From positions 496,001 to 560,000 of the forward strand of contig NZ_JBBOOK010000001.1 of NCBI RefSeq assembly GCF_038003045.1: a DNA stretch of 64,000 bases, in the 5' to 3' direction. Below are positions 8,611-20,207 of the stretch, piece after piece. Origin of the DNA: Sporosarcina sp. FSL W7-1349. Its GTDB lineage: Bacteria; Bacillota; Bacilli; Bacillales_A; Planococcaceae. The notes beneath the pieces are model-generated. The model was not told where the DNA came from. It was given only the letters and a program-made list of their open reading frames with translations, and ran no database searches. Both the position numbers and the translations under genes were made by a program. Position 1 is the stretch's first letter. Every line of letters starts with the position of its first letter.

Positions 8611-10737
8611 ATGTTCGGTGCAATGAAAAAAGTGTTCAATACTCTTAAATTCGATGCTTTCCTATTATTTCTCGTCGGCCTCTCCACATTGCTTTTATAC
8701 ACTTTCATGTTCAGCAGTGTGAAGAACGAAACATACGAAGTGGAAGAGTTCAAAATTTCCCAACATACGATCCGGGCAACGAAGACGGTCGAGGATACGG
8801 TGAAAACGGAACAGGAAAGGCAGAGGGCCGCACAGGAAGTATCCGCTGTCTATCATTTCTCGGAAGAGGTCGCAAAAAACAGGCAGGCAATCGCAACTTC
8901 CATTTTCGACAGCTTGCTGGAAGTGAAAAATGAAAATGCTGCCCGGAATAAAGAATCCGGAAAGCCCGTCTTCACACAAAAGGAGCAAATAGCGGAAATC
9001 CGGAAAAAGTTGGCAAGCCTGAAGGAAGAAGAGCCGGATTTGAACCTGAATGATAATACCATTTCCAATTTATTGGCCTTGGATACGGAAGATATGGCGA
9101 AAACTCAGGATAAGCTTGTTTCGGTTATTGGAACCACCTTATCGAAACCGATCCGGACAGCTGATTTGGCATCCGCCCAGTATGAAGTGGAACGTCAGTT
9201 GAGGTTATCCGATTCGATTCCTCCATCTGTGCTACAAACGGTCATCACTTTAGCACGATCCTTGGTCGTTGAGACGGAGACGATTAATGAAACATTGACG
9301 GAGGCTAGGATCGAGCAGGCGAAGGCCGCAGTAGAGCCGACCCGTATTTTACAAGGACAAGTACTCGTTCGGGAAGGCCAATTGATCGACGGGGAAATCT
9401 ATCGGCAACTGGAATTGACCGGCCTTCTGACGAATCAATCCTCGCTGAAGCCGTTGCTCGGACTTGGACTTTTCGTTCTGTTCGTATCTTCATTGATCTA
9501 CTTGCATTTCAGTACATGGGTTGAAAATGCCAAGGTGAAGAAAAAAGCGTTATTGATCGTACTGACGGTCTTTTACCTATTAGTCATCCTTATGAAATTG
9601 ATTGCGCTGATCGAGAAGGATTTTGATGTACTGGTCGCTTTCCTATTCCCGACCGCTTTAGCATCGATGCTCATCAAATTGTTGACGAATGAACGATTGG
9701 CTTTGATGATGACGTTTATTACCGCGGCAACAGCGGGAATTATGCTACAAGAAGGGTATGCCGCGCTCATTCAAATGGAGATTGCCCTATACATATTATT
9801 TAGCGGAATCGTTAGTTTATATTTGCTTGGGAATAGTGGAAGAAGATCGAGCATTTTAAGGACAAGTGTGGGAGTGGCGTGCTCCAATACGCTGTTCATC
9901 GCATTTTATCTGCTGATGACACAATCGACGTATGATCTGCCTGAATTGGTCTTTTACTTGATTGCCGCCATTTCATCAGGCATTTTGTCCGGAGCCTTGA
10001 CGATCGGGCTCATGCCGTTTTTTGAATCGGCATTCGGCATCTTGTCGGATATGAAATTGATTGAATTGTCGAATCCGAATCATCCGTTATTGAAAAAAGT
10101 CCTTACCGAAACGCCAGGGACTTATCATCATAGTGTTATGGTCGCGAACTTGGCGGATGCTGCCTGTGAATCAATAGGCGCCAATGGACTGCTCGCGCGG
10201 GTCGGAAGTTATTATCATGATATCGGCAAAACGGTGCGTCCGGGCTATTTCATCGAAAATCAGCATGCCGGCCAGAACCCGCATGATCATTTGCCGCCTG
10301 AAAAAAGCCGGGATATTATCATCGCCCATGCTGAGGATGGCGCTAAAATGTTGGAAAAGCATAAGATGCCGGCGGAAATCATCGATATTGCGAGACAACA
10401 TCACGGAACTAGTTTATTGAAATATTTCCTCGTGAAAGCGCAAACTGATGGAGAAGAGGTCAAGGAGGAAGAGTACCGGTATAAGGGGCCGAAGCCGCAA
10501 ACAAAAGAAATTGCCATCATTTCGATTGCGGATAGTGTCGAAGCGGCAGTCCGTTCTATGAAAGAACCGACCCCTCAAAAGATTGCGGCTCTCGTGAAAG
10601 CGATTATCAATGATCGGCTGAACGATGGCCAATTCAACGAATGTGACCTATCCATGAAGGAATTGCGGAAGGTAGAAAAGGTCATTTGCGAAACGTTGAA
10701 TGGAATATTCCACAACCGGATTGAATATCCGGAATGA
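8611..10737 (+). CDS. pgpH: Cyclic-di-AMP phosphodiesterase PgpH (7TM-HD)
   Basis: Membrane HD-domain phosphodiesterase of 708 aa that degrades c-di-AMP (YqfF/PgpH family). An N-terminal membrane segment (residues 12-35) precedes a long extracytoplasmic 7TMR-HDED domain to about residue 280. Seven membrane segments follow to about 480, then the HD domain with TYHHSVMVANLADAA, GSYYHDIGKT, ENQHAG and IARQHHG. These supply the paired H and HD metal ligands. The ribosome site is GCGGGGGGA before ATG 8611. It heads the pgpH-ybeY-dgkA-cdd-era-recO cluster. Confidence 0.95.
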   Translation: MFGAMKKVFNTLKFDAFLLFLVGLSTLLLYTFMFSSVKNETYEVEEFKISQHTIRATKTVEDTVKTEQERQRAAQEVSAVYHFSEEVAKNRQAIATSIFDSLLEVKNENAARNKESGKPVFTQKEQIAEIRKKLASLKEEEPDLNLNDNTISNLLALDTEDMAKTQDKLVSVIGTTLSKPIRTADLASAQYEVERQLRLSDSIPPSVLQTVITLARSLVVETETINETLTEARIEQAKAAVEPTRILQGQVLVREGQLIDGEIYRQLELTGLLTNQSSLKPLLGLGLFVLFVSSLIYLHFSTWVENAKVKKKALLIVLTVFYLLVILMKLIALIEKDFDVLVAFLFPTALASMLIKLLTNERLALMMTFITAATAGIMLQEGYAALIQMEIALYILFSGIVSLYLLGNSGRRSSILRTSVGVACSNTLFIAFYLLMTQSTYDLPELVFYLIAAISSGILSGALTIGLMPFFESAFGILSDMKLIELSNPNHPLLKKVLTETPGTYHHSVMVANLADAACESIGANGLLARVGSYYHDIGKTVRPGYFIENQHAGQNPHDHLPPEKSRDIIIAHAEDGAKMLEKHKMPAEIIDIARQHHGTSLLKYFLVKAQTDGEEVKEEEYRYKGPKPQTKEIAIISIADSVEAAVRSMKEPTPQKIAALVKAIINDRLNDGQFNECDLSMKELRKVEKVICETLNGIFHNRIEYPE

Positions 10738-10752
10738 AACGGAGATGGAGCT

Positions 10753-11220
10753 ATGCTTGAACTGTTTTTTGAAGATGAAACCGGAATGGTGGATACGGAA
10801 ATGGAGGAGCTGATCCGAAATTTGCTGAATCATGCAGCAGCAACAGAGCAATTGGAAGGGAGTCCTGAAGTTTCTATCACTTTTATGACCGATTCAGAAA
10901 TTCAAAAAATTAATGCTGAATATCGGGGAAAAGACGTTCCCACAGATGTCATCTCGTTCGCACTCGAAGAGATGTCGGAAGGGGAAGTTGCCATCGTCGG
11001 GGAAAATCTGCCTACCGTTCTGGGCGACATTATCATTTCCGTGGAAACCGCCCAAAACCAGGCAGCTGAATATGGCCATGAGTTTAATCGTGAACTCGGA
11101 TTTCTGGCGCTGCATGGGTTTTTACACCTCTTGGGCTACGACCATATGACCGAGGAAGAGGAGAAAGTGATGTTCGGTAAACAGAAGGAGATCCTTGATT
11201 CGTTCGGACTTGGAAGGTGA
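10753..11220 (+). CDS. ybeY: Endoribonuclease YbeY
   Basis: Zinc-dependent endoribonuclease needed for 16S rRNA 3'-end maturation and 70S quality control; 155 aa. The metal site HGFLHLLGYDH (HxxxHxxxxxH) is intact and is followed by TEEEEKVMF. DVPTDVISFAL is a second family signature. It starts 15 bp after pgpH behind a GGAG site and is followed at once by dgkA. Confidence 0.96.
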   Translation: MLELFFEDETGMVDTEMEELIRNLLNHAAATEQLEGSPEVSITFMTDSEIQKINAEYRGKDVPTDVISFALEEMSEGEVAIVGENLPTVLGDIIISVETAQNQAAEYGHEFNRELGFLALHGFLHLLGYDHMTEEEEKVMFGKQKEILDSFGLGR

Positions 11221-11230
11221 GGGATTCCGG

Positions 11231-12909
<1,679 letters not shown>

Positions 12910-12938
12910 GCGAGCCGCAGCCGAAAGGGGGGATCGCC

Positions 12939-13724
12939 TTGTTGAATAAATGGGAAGGCATCGTCCTTCGCAGCATTCCGTACGGCGAATCGAACAAGAT
13001 CGTGACCGTATTCACCCGGGAGGCGGGGAAGCTGACTGCGATGGCCAGAGGGGCGAAAAAGCCCGCCAGCCGTCTCGCGGGAATTACTCAGCCATTCATG
13101 GAGTGCTCATTTCTCATCCGGACGGGCAGGGGAATGGGCACCTTGGAGCAAGGGGAGCCGATCAACTCGATGCGCTTCATCCGGGAGGACTTGGAAGCGA
13201 CGGCTTATGCGAGTTATATCGTTGAGCTGATCGACCGGTTGACGGAGGACCAGGAGAAGGTGGCAGGAGTCTATGGCTTGCTGTCGGAGGCGCTCCACGC
13301 CATCAATGAACAATACGATCCGGAAGCCATCTCCCTCTTTGTTGAATGGAAGATGCTTCCCGTGGCAGGAATCCACCCGGTTTTGCATCAATGCGCCAAT
13401 TGCGGGGCGACGGAAGGGGAATTTGCGTTTTCCTTCCAGCAAATCGGCTTTCTATGCCATCGCTGCTTCGCTGTCGATCGCTATTTGATCCGTTTGACAC
13501 CGACACAATTGCGATTGATCCGAACCTTTTACACCGTGCCGATCAACCGGTTAGGGAATCTGACGTTGAAGAAACCGACAAAGCAATTCATGAAAAAGAT
13601 TGTCCGCACCATTTATGATGAACAAGTGGGCATCCGGCTCAAATCGAGGGCGTTTTTGGATCAGCTCGAGTCGACGCCGGAGTTGTTGCCGAAAAAGGAA
13701 GAACCGGAGGAAACAGGCGAGTAG
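12939..13724 (+). CDS. recO: DNA repair protein RecO
   Basis: Recombination mediator of 261 aa that loads RecA with RecR. An N-terminal OB-fold (EGIVLRSIPYGESNKIV) is followed by a helical domain with an intact zinc finger, CANC...CHRC. The start is TTG 12939 (TTG TTG AAT AAA), matching the B. subtilis MLTKCEGIVLR end, with AAAGGGGGG upstream. The adjacent TTG at 12942 is also possible. The upstream in-frame extension overlaps era and is rejected. Confidence 0.93.
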   Translation: MLNKWEGIVLRSIPYGESNKIVTVFTREAGKLTAMARGAKKPASRLAGITQPFMECSFLIRTGRGMGTLEQGEPINSMRFIREDLEATAYASYIVELIDRLTEDQEKVAGVYGLLSEALHAINEQYDPEAISLFVEWKMLPVAGIHPVLHQCANCGATEGEFAFSFQQIGFLCHRCFAVDRYLIRLTPTQLRLIRTFYTVPINRLGNLTLKKPTKQFMKKIVRTIYDEQVGIRLKSRAFLDQLESTPELLPKKEEPEETGE

Positions 13725-13747
13725 CCATTTCCTCCGGTTCTTTTTAT
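13700..13747. terminator. Bidirectional terminator between recO and glyS
   Basis: GAACCGGAGGAAA (13701-13713) pairs with TTTCCTCCGGTTC (13728-13740), with TTTTT following on the plus strand and T-rich sequence on the minus strand. The recO stop (13722-13724) lies in the loop, so the hairpin serves both converging genes. Confidence 0.9.
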
Positions 13748-15126
13748 TAAAACTGTAGATGTTTTTCGATGTAAGCCTGTACTTCTTCAATCGGCATCCG
13801 GACTTGTTCCATCGAGTCGCGGTGACGGACGGTCACTTGGCGATCCTCTTCCGAATCAAAGTCATACGTGATGCAGAAAGGCGTCCCGATTTCATCTTGA
13901 CGGCGATATCTTCTACCGATCGATTGGGAATCGTCGTACTGGACAGTGAAGTGCTTGGATAGTTCAGCATATACTGACTCAGCGCTCTCTGCAAGCTTCT
14001 TGGACAAAGGCAGGACTGCCGCTTTGACCGGTGCCAGGGCAGGGTGGAAACGGAGCACAGTACGCTTATCGTCGCCTTCCAGTTCTTCCTCGTCATACGC
14101 ATCGCAAAGGAATGCCAACGTAACGCGGTCCGCACCAAGGGATGGTTCAATACAATACGGGACAAATTTTTCGTTCGTGACCGGATCTTGATAGTTGAAA
14201 TCTTCGCCCGAGTATTCCATATGGCGGTTCAAGTCGAAATCCGTCCGATTGGCGATGCCCCATAGTTCACCCCAGCCGAATGGGAATTTGTATTCGATAT
14301 CGACAGTTCCTTTTGAATAGTGGGAGAGCTCATCTTCGTTATGCTCACGCAGGCGCATATTATCTTCGCGCATGCCAAGGTTCAACAAGAACTGTTTGGA
14401 ATAGTCGCGCCAGTATTCGTACCATTGCATATCTTCGCCCGGCTTGCAGAAGAATTCCAATTCCATTTGTTCAAATTCACGTGTACGGAATGTGAAGTTA
14501 CCTGGCGTGATTTCATTTCGGAAGCTTTTTCCAATCTGTGCAATCCCGAACGGCAATTTCTTTCTCATCGACCGTTGGACATTTTTAAAATTGACGAAGA
14601 TCCCTTGTGCCGTTTCTGGGCGAAGGAAGATTTGGTTCGCGGAAGAATCTGTCACCCCTTGCGAAGTTTTGAACATCAGATTGAACTGGCGAATTTCCGT
14701 GTAATCCATTGCACCGCAGCTTGGGCAGACTACGTCATGTTCCTTGATCAATTCTTCCATCTTTTCAAACGGCAGGCCGTCGACAACGACTTCCAACCCT
14801 TTTGCATCCAAGGCATTCTCGATCAACTTATCTGCACGGTGGCGTGTTTTACATTTTTTGCAATCGATCATCGGGTCATTGAAATTGCCGACGTGGCCGG
14901 ATGCTTCCCAAACTTTGGAATTCATAAGGATAGCCGCATCAAGCCCGACATTGTACGGGGATTCCTGGATGAACTTTTTCCACCAAGCCCGTTTGATATT
15001 ATTTTTCAATTCAATGCCGAGCGGACCATAATCCCATGTATTGGCCAGTCCGCCGTAGATTTCCGATCCTGGGAAGACAAATCCCCTTTGCTTCGCTAGA
15101 TTGACTACTTGTTCCATTGACATCAT
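13747..15126 (-). CDS. glyS: Glycine-tRNA ligase, single-chain dimeric type
   Basis: Class II synthetase of 459 aa, the eukaryote/archaeal-like homodimeric GlyRS also found in Staphylococcus and some Bacillales. It replaces the alpha2beta2 GlyQ/GlyS that B. subtilis encodes at this locus. Motifs seen: [12 protein letters not shown] at the start, a zinc-like CKKCKTRH...CPSCG, motif 2 [21 protein letters not shown], and the C-terminal anticodon-binding domain. The start is ATG 15126 with GGAGGG 7 bp upstream (ATG 15123 is also possible). It runs against its neighbours and has its own promoter, T-box leader and terminator, which suggests independent acquisition or replacement. Confidence 0.95.
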   Translation of the reverse strand: MMSMEQVVNLAKQRGFVFPGSEIYGGLANTWDYGPLGIELKNNIKRAWWKKFIQESPYNVGLDAAILMNSKVWEASGHVGNFNDPMIDCKKCKTRHRADKLIENALDAKGLEVVVDGLPFEKMEELIKEHDVVCPSCGAMDYTEIRQFNLMFKTSQGVTDSSANQIFLRPETAQGIFVNFKNVQRSMRKKLPFGIAQIGKSFRNEITPGNFTFRTREFEQMELEFFCKPGEDMQWYEYWRDYSKQFLLNLGMREDNMRLREHNEDELSHYSKGTVDIEYKFPFGWGELWGIANRTDFDLNRHMEYSGEDFNYQDPVTNEKFVPYCIEPSLGADRVTLAFLCDAYDEEELEGDDKRTVLRFHPALAPVKAAVLPLSKKLAESAESVYAELSKHFTVQYDDSQSIGRRYRRQDEIGTPFCITYDFDSEEDRQVTVRHRDSMEQVRMPIEEVQAYIEKHLQF

Positions 15127-15144
15127 GTAAAATCCCTCCAATTA

Positions 15145-15346
15145 AAATAAGCACCCATCCCCGGACAATTACGTCCGGGGACGAGTGCATGATGACCCGC
15201 GGTTCCACCCCGTTTGGCTGGAAAACCAGCCCACTTTAAAAAATTACATTGGCTCCAGGTTGCCGTTTCATGTCCTTACGGGCTTTCACTCTCCCCGTTC
15301 GCTGCTGGTGACATTACTTATAGACCCTTCTGCGCCTATTGAATTC
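15145..15346 (-). promoter_or_regulatory. Glycine T-box riboswitch leader of glyS
   Basis: Read on the minus strand, the leader contains the T-box core GGGGTGGAACCGCG (15198-15211) and the specifier-loop AGTA (15315-15318). A closing helix ATGTC/GACAT and a GGC triplet in the opposing strand (15262-15264, context AAACGGCAACC) match a glycine specifier. The terminator is a 16-bp helix, GCAC..CCCCGGAC with GTCCGGGG..GTGC (about 15151-15188), followed by TTATTTT. Uncharged tRNA-Gly should stabilise the antiterminator and switch on glyS. The specifier is inferred from position; the T-box itself is certain. Confidence 0.93.
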
Positions 15347-15352
15347 TTTTTC

Positions 15353-15381
15353 AGTGTAGCATGGTTATCATTTCTTAGCAA
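15353..15381 (-). promoter_or_regulatory. Promoter of glyS leader
   Basis: On the minus strand TTGCTA (15376-15381) and TACACT (15353-15358) are 17 bp apart, just before the T-box leader. A plus-strand TATAAT at 15399-15404 for ccpN shares the same short intergenic region, so the two promoters are back to back. Confidence 0.7.
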
Positions 15382-15443
15382 TAGTCGTACACATCGTATA
15401 TAATAATCGAGGGAAGAATAGATCGGTTAGGACGGTGATTGCA

Positions 15444-16073
15444 ATGGAACTGAATAAACGCCAGACGGAAATCCTGGAGATCGTCAAGATGGATGGTCCG
15501 ATCACCGGCGAGCAAATTGCGGAACGATTGAACTTGGTGAGAGCCACCATCCGTCCTGATTTGGCAATTTTGACGATGGCGGGTTATTTGGACGCAAGGC
15601 CCCGGGTCGGCTATTTCTATTCCGGAAAGAAAACTGTCCAATCGGTAGCGGATAGCATGATCGGCATGAAGGTCGGCGACTTCCAATCGATTCCCGTTGT
15701 CGTTGCAGATACAGTCTCCGTCTATGATGCCATATGCCAAATGTTCCTAGAGGACGTCGGAACCTTATTCGTAATTGATAAATCATCCAATCTGTCGGGG
15801 GTCCTCTCCAGAAAGGATTTATTGCGTACTAGCTTAGGCAATAACGAACTCGAAAAAATTCCCGTCCATGTCATCATGACGAGGATGCCTAATATTACAT
15901 ACTGTAAAAAGCAAGATACGCTCCTATATGCTGCACAAAAGATGATAGATCAGCAGATTGATTCCCTTCCGGTAGTGATAGAGAAAGAGGAGGGACTCGA
16001 AGTCGTCGGCAGGATCACGAAAACAAACATTACTGCAGCCTTCCTATCTCTTGCGGAGGACCACGAATTATGA
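15444..16073 (+). CDS. ccpN: Gluconeogenesis repressor CcpN
   Basis: Transcriptional repressor of gapB and pckA under glycolytic conditions, 209 aa. The N-terminal winged HTH (KRQTEILEIVKMDGPITGEQIAERL, written here only as its range, residues 4-28) is followed by two CBS domains (about residues 70-125 and 135-200) that bind adenine nucleotides. ATG 15444 follows GGTGA. yqfL lies 10 bp downstream, the same pair as in B. subtilis, where YqfL antagonises CcpN. Confidence 0.94.
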   Translation: MELNKRQTEILEIVKMDGPITGEQIAERLNLVRATIRPDLAILTMAGYLDARPRVGYFYSGKKTVQSVADSMIGMKVGDFQSIPVVVADTVSVYDAICQMFLEDVGTLFVIDKSSNLSGVLSRKDLLRTSLGNNELEKIPVHVIMTRMPNITYCKKQDTLLYAAQKMIDQQIDSLPVVIEKEEGLEVVGRITKTNITAAFLSLAEDHEL

Positions 16074-16083
16074 GGTGGATACT

Positions 16084-16896
16084 ATGAGAAAGCTAACATT
16101 ATTTATCATTTCCGATTCGGTCGGGGAAACTGCCGATCTAGTGGCGAAGGCGGCAGCGAGCCAGTTCAGCCAAGGGTTGGAAGCAGTTTCCATGAAGCGC
16201 TTCTCCCACGTGGAGGATGAAACACAGCTGGCAGAAATCGTTTATTTGGCAAGAGAGCAGAAAGCGATCATTATCTATACATTAGTGAAAAGCAGGATGC
16301 GTAAAATGTTGAAAAAAGAGTGTGAAACATCCGGGATCTGTTGCATCGACTTGCTCGGCCCCGTCGTCGATCGCATCGGCGAGGAGCTTGGTGAGCAGCC
16401 ATTGGAAGAGCCGGGCCTTGTCCGTCAATTGGATGAAGACTATTTCAAGAAGATTGAAGCAATTGAGTTCGCAGTGAAATATGATGACGGTCGGGATCCT
16501 CGGGGAATTCTGCAGGCGGACATTGTACTGGTCGGAGTTTCCAGGACTTCCAAGACGCCTCTTTCGCAGTATTTGGCGCATAAACGGTTCAAAGTAGCGA
16601 ATGTCCCGCTGGTGCCTGAAGTGGAGCCTCCCGCAGAGCTATTCAAAATTAGTCCCGAAAAATGTTTCGGACTCGTGACGACACCCGAAAAATTGAATTC
16701 CATCCGTAGGGAGAGGTTGATTGCCCTCGGATTGAAAGATGATGCAAACTATGCGCGGCTGGAACGGATAGAACAAGAGATCCGGTATTTCCGGGATGTT
16801 GTTGCGAAGCTCGGCTGTAAAGTCATCGATGTGACGAACCGGGCTGTGGAAGAAACGGCCAACGTCATTTTAAGTGAAATTGCCAAGCAAGGATAA
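16084..16896 (+). CDS. yqfL: PPDK regulatory protein-type kinase/phosphorylase YqfL
   Basis: DUF299 family, 270 aa; homologues are bifunctional ADP-dependent kinase/Pi-dependent phosphorylases. In B. subtilis YqfL modulates CcpN activity. Visible are the N-terminal LFIISDSVGETADLV and a P-loop-like GVSRTSKTPLSQYLA. ATG 16084 follows GAGGTGG, 10 bp after ccpN. The start at 16051 would overlap ccpN and is rejected. Confidence 0.92.
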   Translation: MRKLTLFIISDSVGETADLVAKAAASQFSQGLEAVSMKRFSHVEDETQLAEIVYLAREQKAIIIYTLVKSRMRKMLKKECETSGICCIDLLGPVVDRIGEELGEQPLEEPGLVRQLDEDYFKKIEAIEFAVKYDDGRDPRGILQADIVLVGVSRTSKTPLSQYLAHKRFKVANVPLVPEVEPPAELFKISPEKCFGLVTTPEKLNSIRRERLIALGLKDDANYARLERIEQEIRYFRDVVAKLGCKVIDVTNRAVEETANVILSEIAKQG

Positions 16897-16901
16897 CAAG
16901 A

Positions 16902-16941
16902 AAAAAGAAGGACCGCCCGGGTGGGGTAGGTTCTTCTTTTA
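16902..16941 (+). terminator. Terminator after ccpN-yqfL
   Basis: AAAGAAGGACC (16904-16914) pairs with GGTTCTTCTTT (16929-16939) with one G-T pair, running into T-rich sequence. Confidence 0.8.
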
Positions 16942-17101
16942 CGGAGAAAATCTAAATATAATGGAGCGGGTTGCGGGATTTTTTAATTGAAATAGTGTAA
17001 AATAAGAGTTTCGGAGTGGAAATGAAAAAACTTTGTCGAAAACAAAGGATTTTTGAAAGAGATACAGAATTCAAGTAGGTAGAATGGAAAAGGATGATAG
17101 T

Positions 17102-18934
17102 ATGACTAGAATCCCAGAAGAAACGATTGAGACGGTTCGGACAAAGACTGATATCGTAGACTTGATCGGCGAATATGTCCAACTGACCAAAAGAGGGAAG
17201 AACTGGTTTGGTCTATGTCCATTCCATGGAGAGAGCACACCATCATTTTCCGTTTCAGAAGAGAAGCAGCTGTTCCACTGTTTCGGATGTGGAGCAAGTG
17301 GAAATGCCATCACATTCGTAATGGACATTGAAAATAGCCCATTCACCGAAGCAGTATTGAAGTTGGCCGAACGGACTGGTGTTGAGATTGATTCGGGGCC
17401 TGCTGTTTCAGACAGGAACCCTTCCACCAGACAATCGGATGAACAACGGCAGATGATGGAGGCCCATTCGTTGGCAGCTTCCTTCTATAGTCATCTATTA
17501 CTGAATACGGTAGAAGGGGAAGTTGCACTTGAATATCTCGAAAAAAGAGGTTTTTCAAGGGAGGATATTGAAAAATACGGTATCGGCTGGGCGTTGGATA
17601 ATCCTGAAGCGTTGTCCGAACTGCTAAAACGAAAAGCCTTTGACATGAAAGAGATGGAACGTGCCGGGCTGTGTATTATGAAAGACGATGGGACAGGCTA
17701 TTTTGACAGGTTTAGAGGACGTATCATGTTCCCGCTTCGTGACGATAATGGAAATGTTGTCGCTTTTTCGGGAAGGACACTTACATCTGACAAACAAGTC
17801 GCGAAATACCTCAATAGCCCCGAAACCCCTATCTTCGAAAAGAGCAGATTATTGTACAATTTTCACAATGCACGTCTTAATGTTCGGAAATCGGGTAAAG
17901 TAATAGTATTTGAAGGATTTATGGATACTTTATCCGCTGAACGGATTGGCGTTTCCAACAGTGTGGCTGTCATGGGAACGGCATTGTCCGATGCCCATAT
18001 CGTCAAATTGAAAAGGATAGCAAAAGAGGTCCTTGTCTGCTGTGATGGGGACGATGCGGGCTGGACTGCAGCGAAACGGTTTGCCGATAGTTTACAGGCA
18101 AAAGGGATGAATGTCGAAATTGCATTGCTTCCAACAAATTTTGATCCGGATGATTATATTTCACAGCATGGCGGGCAAGCATTCATTGAAAAGGTGATTG
18201 GCAATCCGCAATCGTATATGTCTTTTATCATGGCCTTCGCAAAAAGGTCGAAGAATCTCACCTTTGAGAATGACATGCTTCAATATATTCACGAAGTTCT
18301 GAGCGAACTTGTGAGTCGGCCATCTCCTGTGGAACGGGATCTCTATATGAGACAGCTGTCGACAGAGACCGGTGTTTCCATGGAGGCGCTCGGCCAGCAG
18401 TTCACAAAGTTGAACGGAAGACAGGCTAGTGCAGCCAAAAAAGTTCAGGAGTCCGGCCCTCCGCCAAAGTTGGAAAATGGCAAAAGCCTGACGGCCACTG
18501 ATCGGGCGGAACGCTTATTGCTTTGTCATCTTCTGAATGACGGAGTCTTATTTGACCGGGTCCGGGATGAATTTCCCGAGCTGTTCATCCAAGATGCCTA
18601 TCAAGTGATTTTCATCCGATTGGCCGGATTTTATGAACAACACGGAAACCCTGATTTCCACAGATTCTCTGAATCATTGGAAGACCGTGACTTGCGGAAG
18701 GTCGTCTTGGAAGCGGCGATGGTGGAAAGGGATCCGGATTATAAAGAAGAAGAAATCGAGGACTGCATACAGCATTTGGTCCAACAGCGTATCAAGCTCT
18801 CGATTGAAGATAAATTAAATGAATCTAAAACAGCTGAAAAATTAAAGGATCATGGCCGGGCACTTGAGTTGGCCAGAGAAATCATTCAGCTCCGGAAATC
18901 ATTATCGGCACATGGCCGGATTCCGGTGGACTAA
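17102..18934 (+). CDS. dnaG: DNA primase DnaG
   Basis: Replication primase of 610 aa. The N-terminal zinc-binding domain has CPFHGE...HCFGCGASG. The central TOPRIM catalytic core carries VFEGFMDTLSA and CCDGDDAGWTAA, giving the acidic metal ligands. The C-terminal region (from about residue 440) is the helicase-binding domain. ATG 17102 follows AAAGGATGA and aligns with the B. subtilis N terminus; ATG 17084 is less likely. sigA follows 15 bp later, the classical macromolecular-synthesis pair. Confidence 0.96.
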   Translation: MTRIPEETIETVRTKTDIVDLIGEYVQLTKRGKNWFGLCPFHGESTPSFSVSEEKQLFHCFGCGASGNAITFVMDIENSPFTEAVLKLAERTGVEIDSGPAVSDRNPSTRQSDEQRQMMEAHSLAASFYSHLLLNTVEGEVALEYLEKRGFSREDIEKYGIGWALDNPEALSELLKRKAFDMKEMERAGLCIMKDDGTGYFDRFRGRIMFPLRDDNGNVVAFSGRTLTSDKQVAKYLNSPETPIFEKSRLLYNFHNARLNVRKSGKVIVFEGFMDTLSAERIGVSNSVAVMGTALSDAHIVKLKRIAKEVLVCCDGDDAGWTAAKRFADSLQAKGMNVEIALLPTNFDPDDYISQHGGQAFIEKVIGNPQSYMSFIMAFAKRSKNLTFENDMLQYIHEVLSELVSRPSPVERDLYMRQLSTETGVSMEALGQQFTKLNGRQASAAKKVQESGPPPKLENGKSLTATDRAERLLLCHLLNDGVLFDRVRDEFPELFIQDAYQVIFIRLAGFYEQHGNPDFHRFSESLEDRDLRKVVLEAAMVERDPDYKEEEIEDCIQHLVQQRIKLSIEDKLNESKTAEKLKDHGRALELAREIIQLRKSLSAHGRIPVD

Positions 18935-18949
18935 GGAGGACGGGTAGTA

Positions 18950-20074
18950 ATGAACAATAAAGAACAATCCGGCGAAATGGAAACTGAAATGACAATCGAA
19001 GAAGTGAAAGCCCAGTTGTTGGAAAACGGAAAGAAATCCGGAGAGCTGACACTTGACGAGGTGACTGAAAAATTATCCGCCTTCGAAATGGAACCGGAAC
19101 AGTTCGAGGAATTCCTGGATCAAATCGAGGCGCAAGGGATCGAATTGGATGGCAAAGAAGACGAGGATGCCGTCGAAGGGGACGGGAAAGCCGGTGCCGA
19201 AGACACACAATTCGACTTGAATGATCTAAGTGTTCCGCCGGGAGTTAAAATTAACGATCCCGTCCGTATGTACTTGAAAGAAATCGGCCGTGTCAACCTT
19301 TTGACTGGAGCAGAAGAAGTGGAATTGGCCATCCGGATCAAGGAAGGGGACGAAGAGGCGAAAAAACGTCTCGCTGAAGCGAATCTACGTCTCGTCGTCA
19401 GTATCGCGAAACGGTATGTCGGGCGTGGGATGCTTTTCCTGGACTTGATTCAGGAAGGGAATATGGGCCTCATCAAAGCGGTGGAGAAATTCGACCATAC
19501 GAAAGGTTTTAAATTCAGTACGTATGCGACATGGTGGATCCGCCAGGCTATCACACGGGCGATCGCAGATCAGGCGCGGACGATTCGTATTCCGGTCCAT
19601 ATGGTGGAGACGATCAATAAATTGATTCGTGTTCAACGGCAATTACTGCAAGACCTAGGGCGCGAACCGACACCGGAGGAAATCGGAGAGGAAATGGATC
19701 TTACAGCTGAAAAAGTACGTGAGATTCTGAAGATTGCTCAAGAACCGGTTTCCCTTGAAACGCCAATCGGGGAGGAAGATGATTCCCATCTTGGCGATTT
19801 CATCGAAGACTCCGAAGCGCAATCACCTTCCGACCATGCTGCGTATGAGTTGCTGAAAGAGCAATTGGAAGATGTCCTCGATACACTGACTGACCGGGAG
19901 GAGAATGTATTGCGCCTCCGCTTCGGCCTCGATGATGGCAGAACCCGGACGCTCGAGGAAGTGGGCAAGGTGTTCGGCGTCACGCGCGAGCGGATTCGCC
20001 AAATCGAAGCGAAAGCACTGCGCAAGCTTAGACATCCTTCCCGGAGCAAACGCTTGAAAGATTTCCTGGAATGA
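18950..20074 (+). CDS. sigA: Primary sigma factor SigA (RpoD)
   Basis: Housekeeping sigma-70 of 374 aa. Region 1.1 is acidic; region 1.2 has [17 protein letters not shown]; region 2 has the core-binding and -10 recognition segment [20 protein letters not shown] and then [10 protein letters not shown]. Region 4 ends with the [23 protein letters not shown]. The ribosome site TAAGGAGG precedes ATG 18950. It is followed by a strong terminator. Confidence 0.98.
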   Translation: MNNKEQSGEMETEMTIEEVKAQLLENGKKSGELTLDEVTEKLSAFEMEPEQFEEFLDQIEAQGIELDGKEDEDAVEGDGKAGAEDTQFDLNDLSVPPGVKINDPVRMYLKEIGRVNLLTGAEEVELAIRIKEGDEEAKKRLAEANLRLVVSIAKRYVGRGMLFLDLIQEGNMGLIKAVEKFDHTKGFKFSTYATWWIRQAITRAIADQARTIRIPVHMVETINKLIRVQRQLLQDLGREPTPEEIGEEMDLTAEKVREILKIAQEPVSLETPIGEEDDSHLGDFIEDSEAQSPSDHAAYELLKEQLEDVLDTLTDREENVLRLRFGLDDGRTRTLEEVGKVFGVTRERIRQIEAKALRKLRHPSRSKRLKDFLE

Positions 20075-20079
20075 AATTG

Positions 20080-20116
20080 AAGTGCATCGGCCTCCTGTGC
20101 CGATGCACTTTATTGT
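20080..20116 (+). terminator. Terminator after sigA
   Basis: AAGTGCATCGGC pairs perfectly with GCCGATGCACTT around a 7-nt loop, then TATTGTT. A second, imperfect hairpin ending in TTTTTT occupies about 20132-20186 just before the next gene. Confidence 0.85.
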
Positions 20117-20207
20117 TGCTTAACAAATTTTAAGTGCCAAGCCAGGGACGTTTCCGGCCAAGCTTCGGACGCCCGGCGCTTTTTTCTTGAATAAGGGGGG
20201 ATGTTCA

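Noticed and set aside
14320..15099. 259-aa open frame on the plus strand opposite glyS
   Set aside because: It is the antisense of a highly conserved synthetase, has no recognisable motifs and no ribosome site; a shadow of glyS codon use.
20132..20187. Second terminator after sigA
   Set aside because: The stem is imperfect with bulges; it is mentioned under the sigA terminator but not listed separately.
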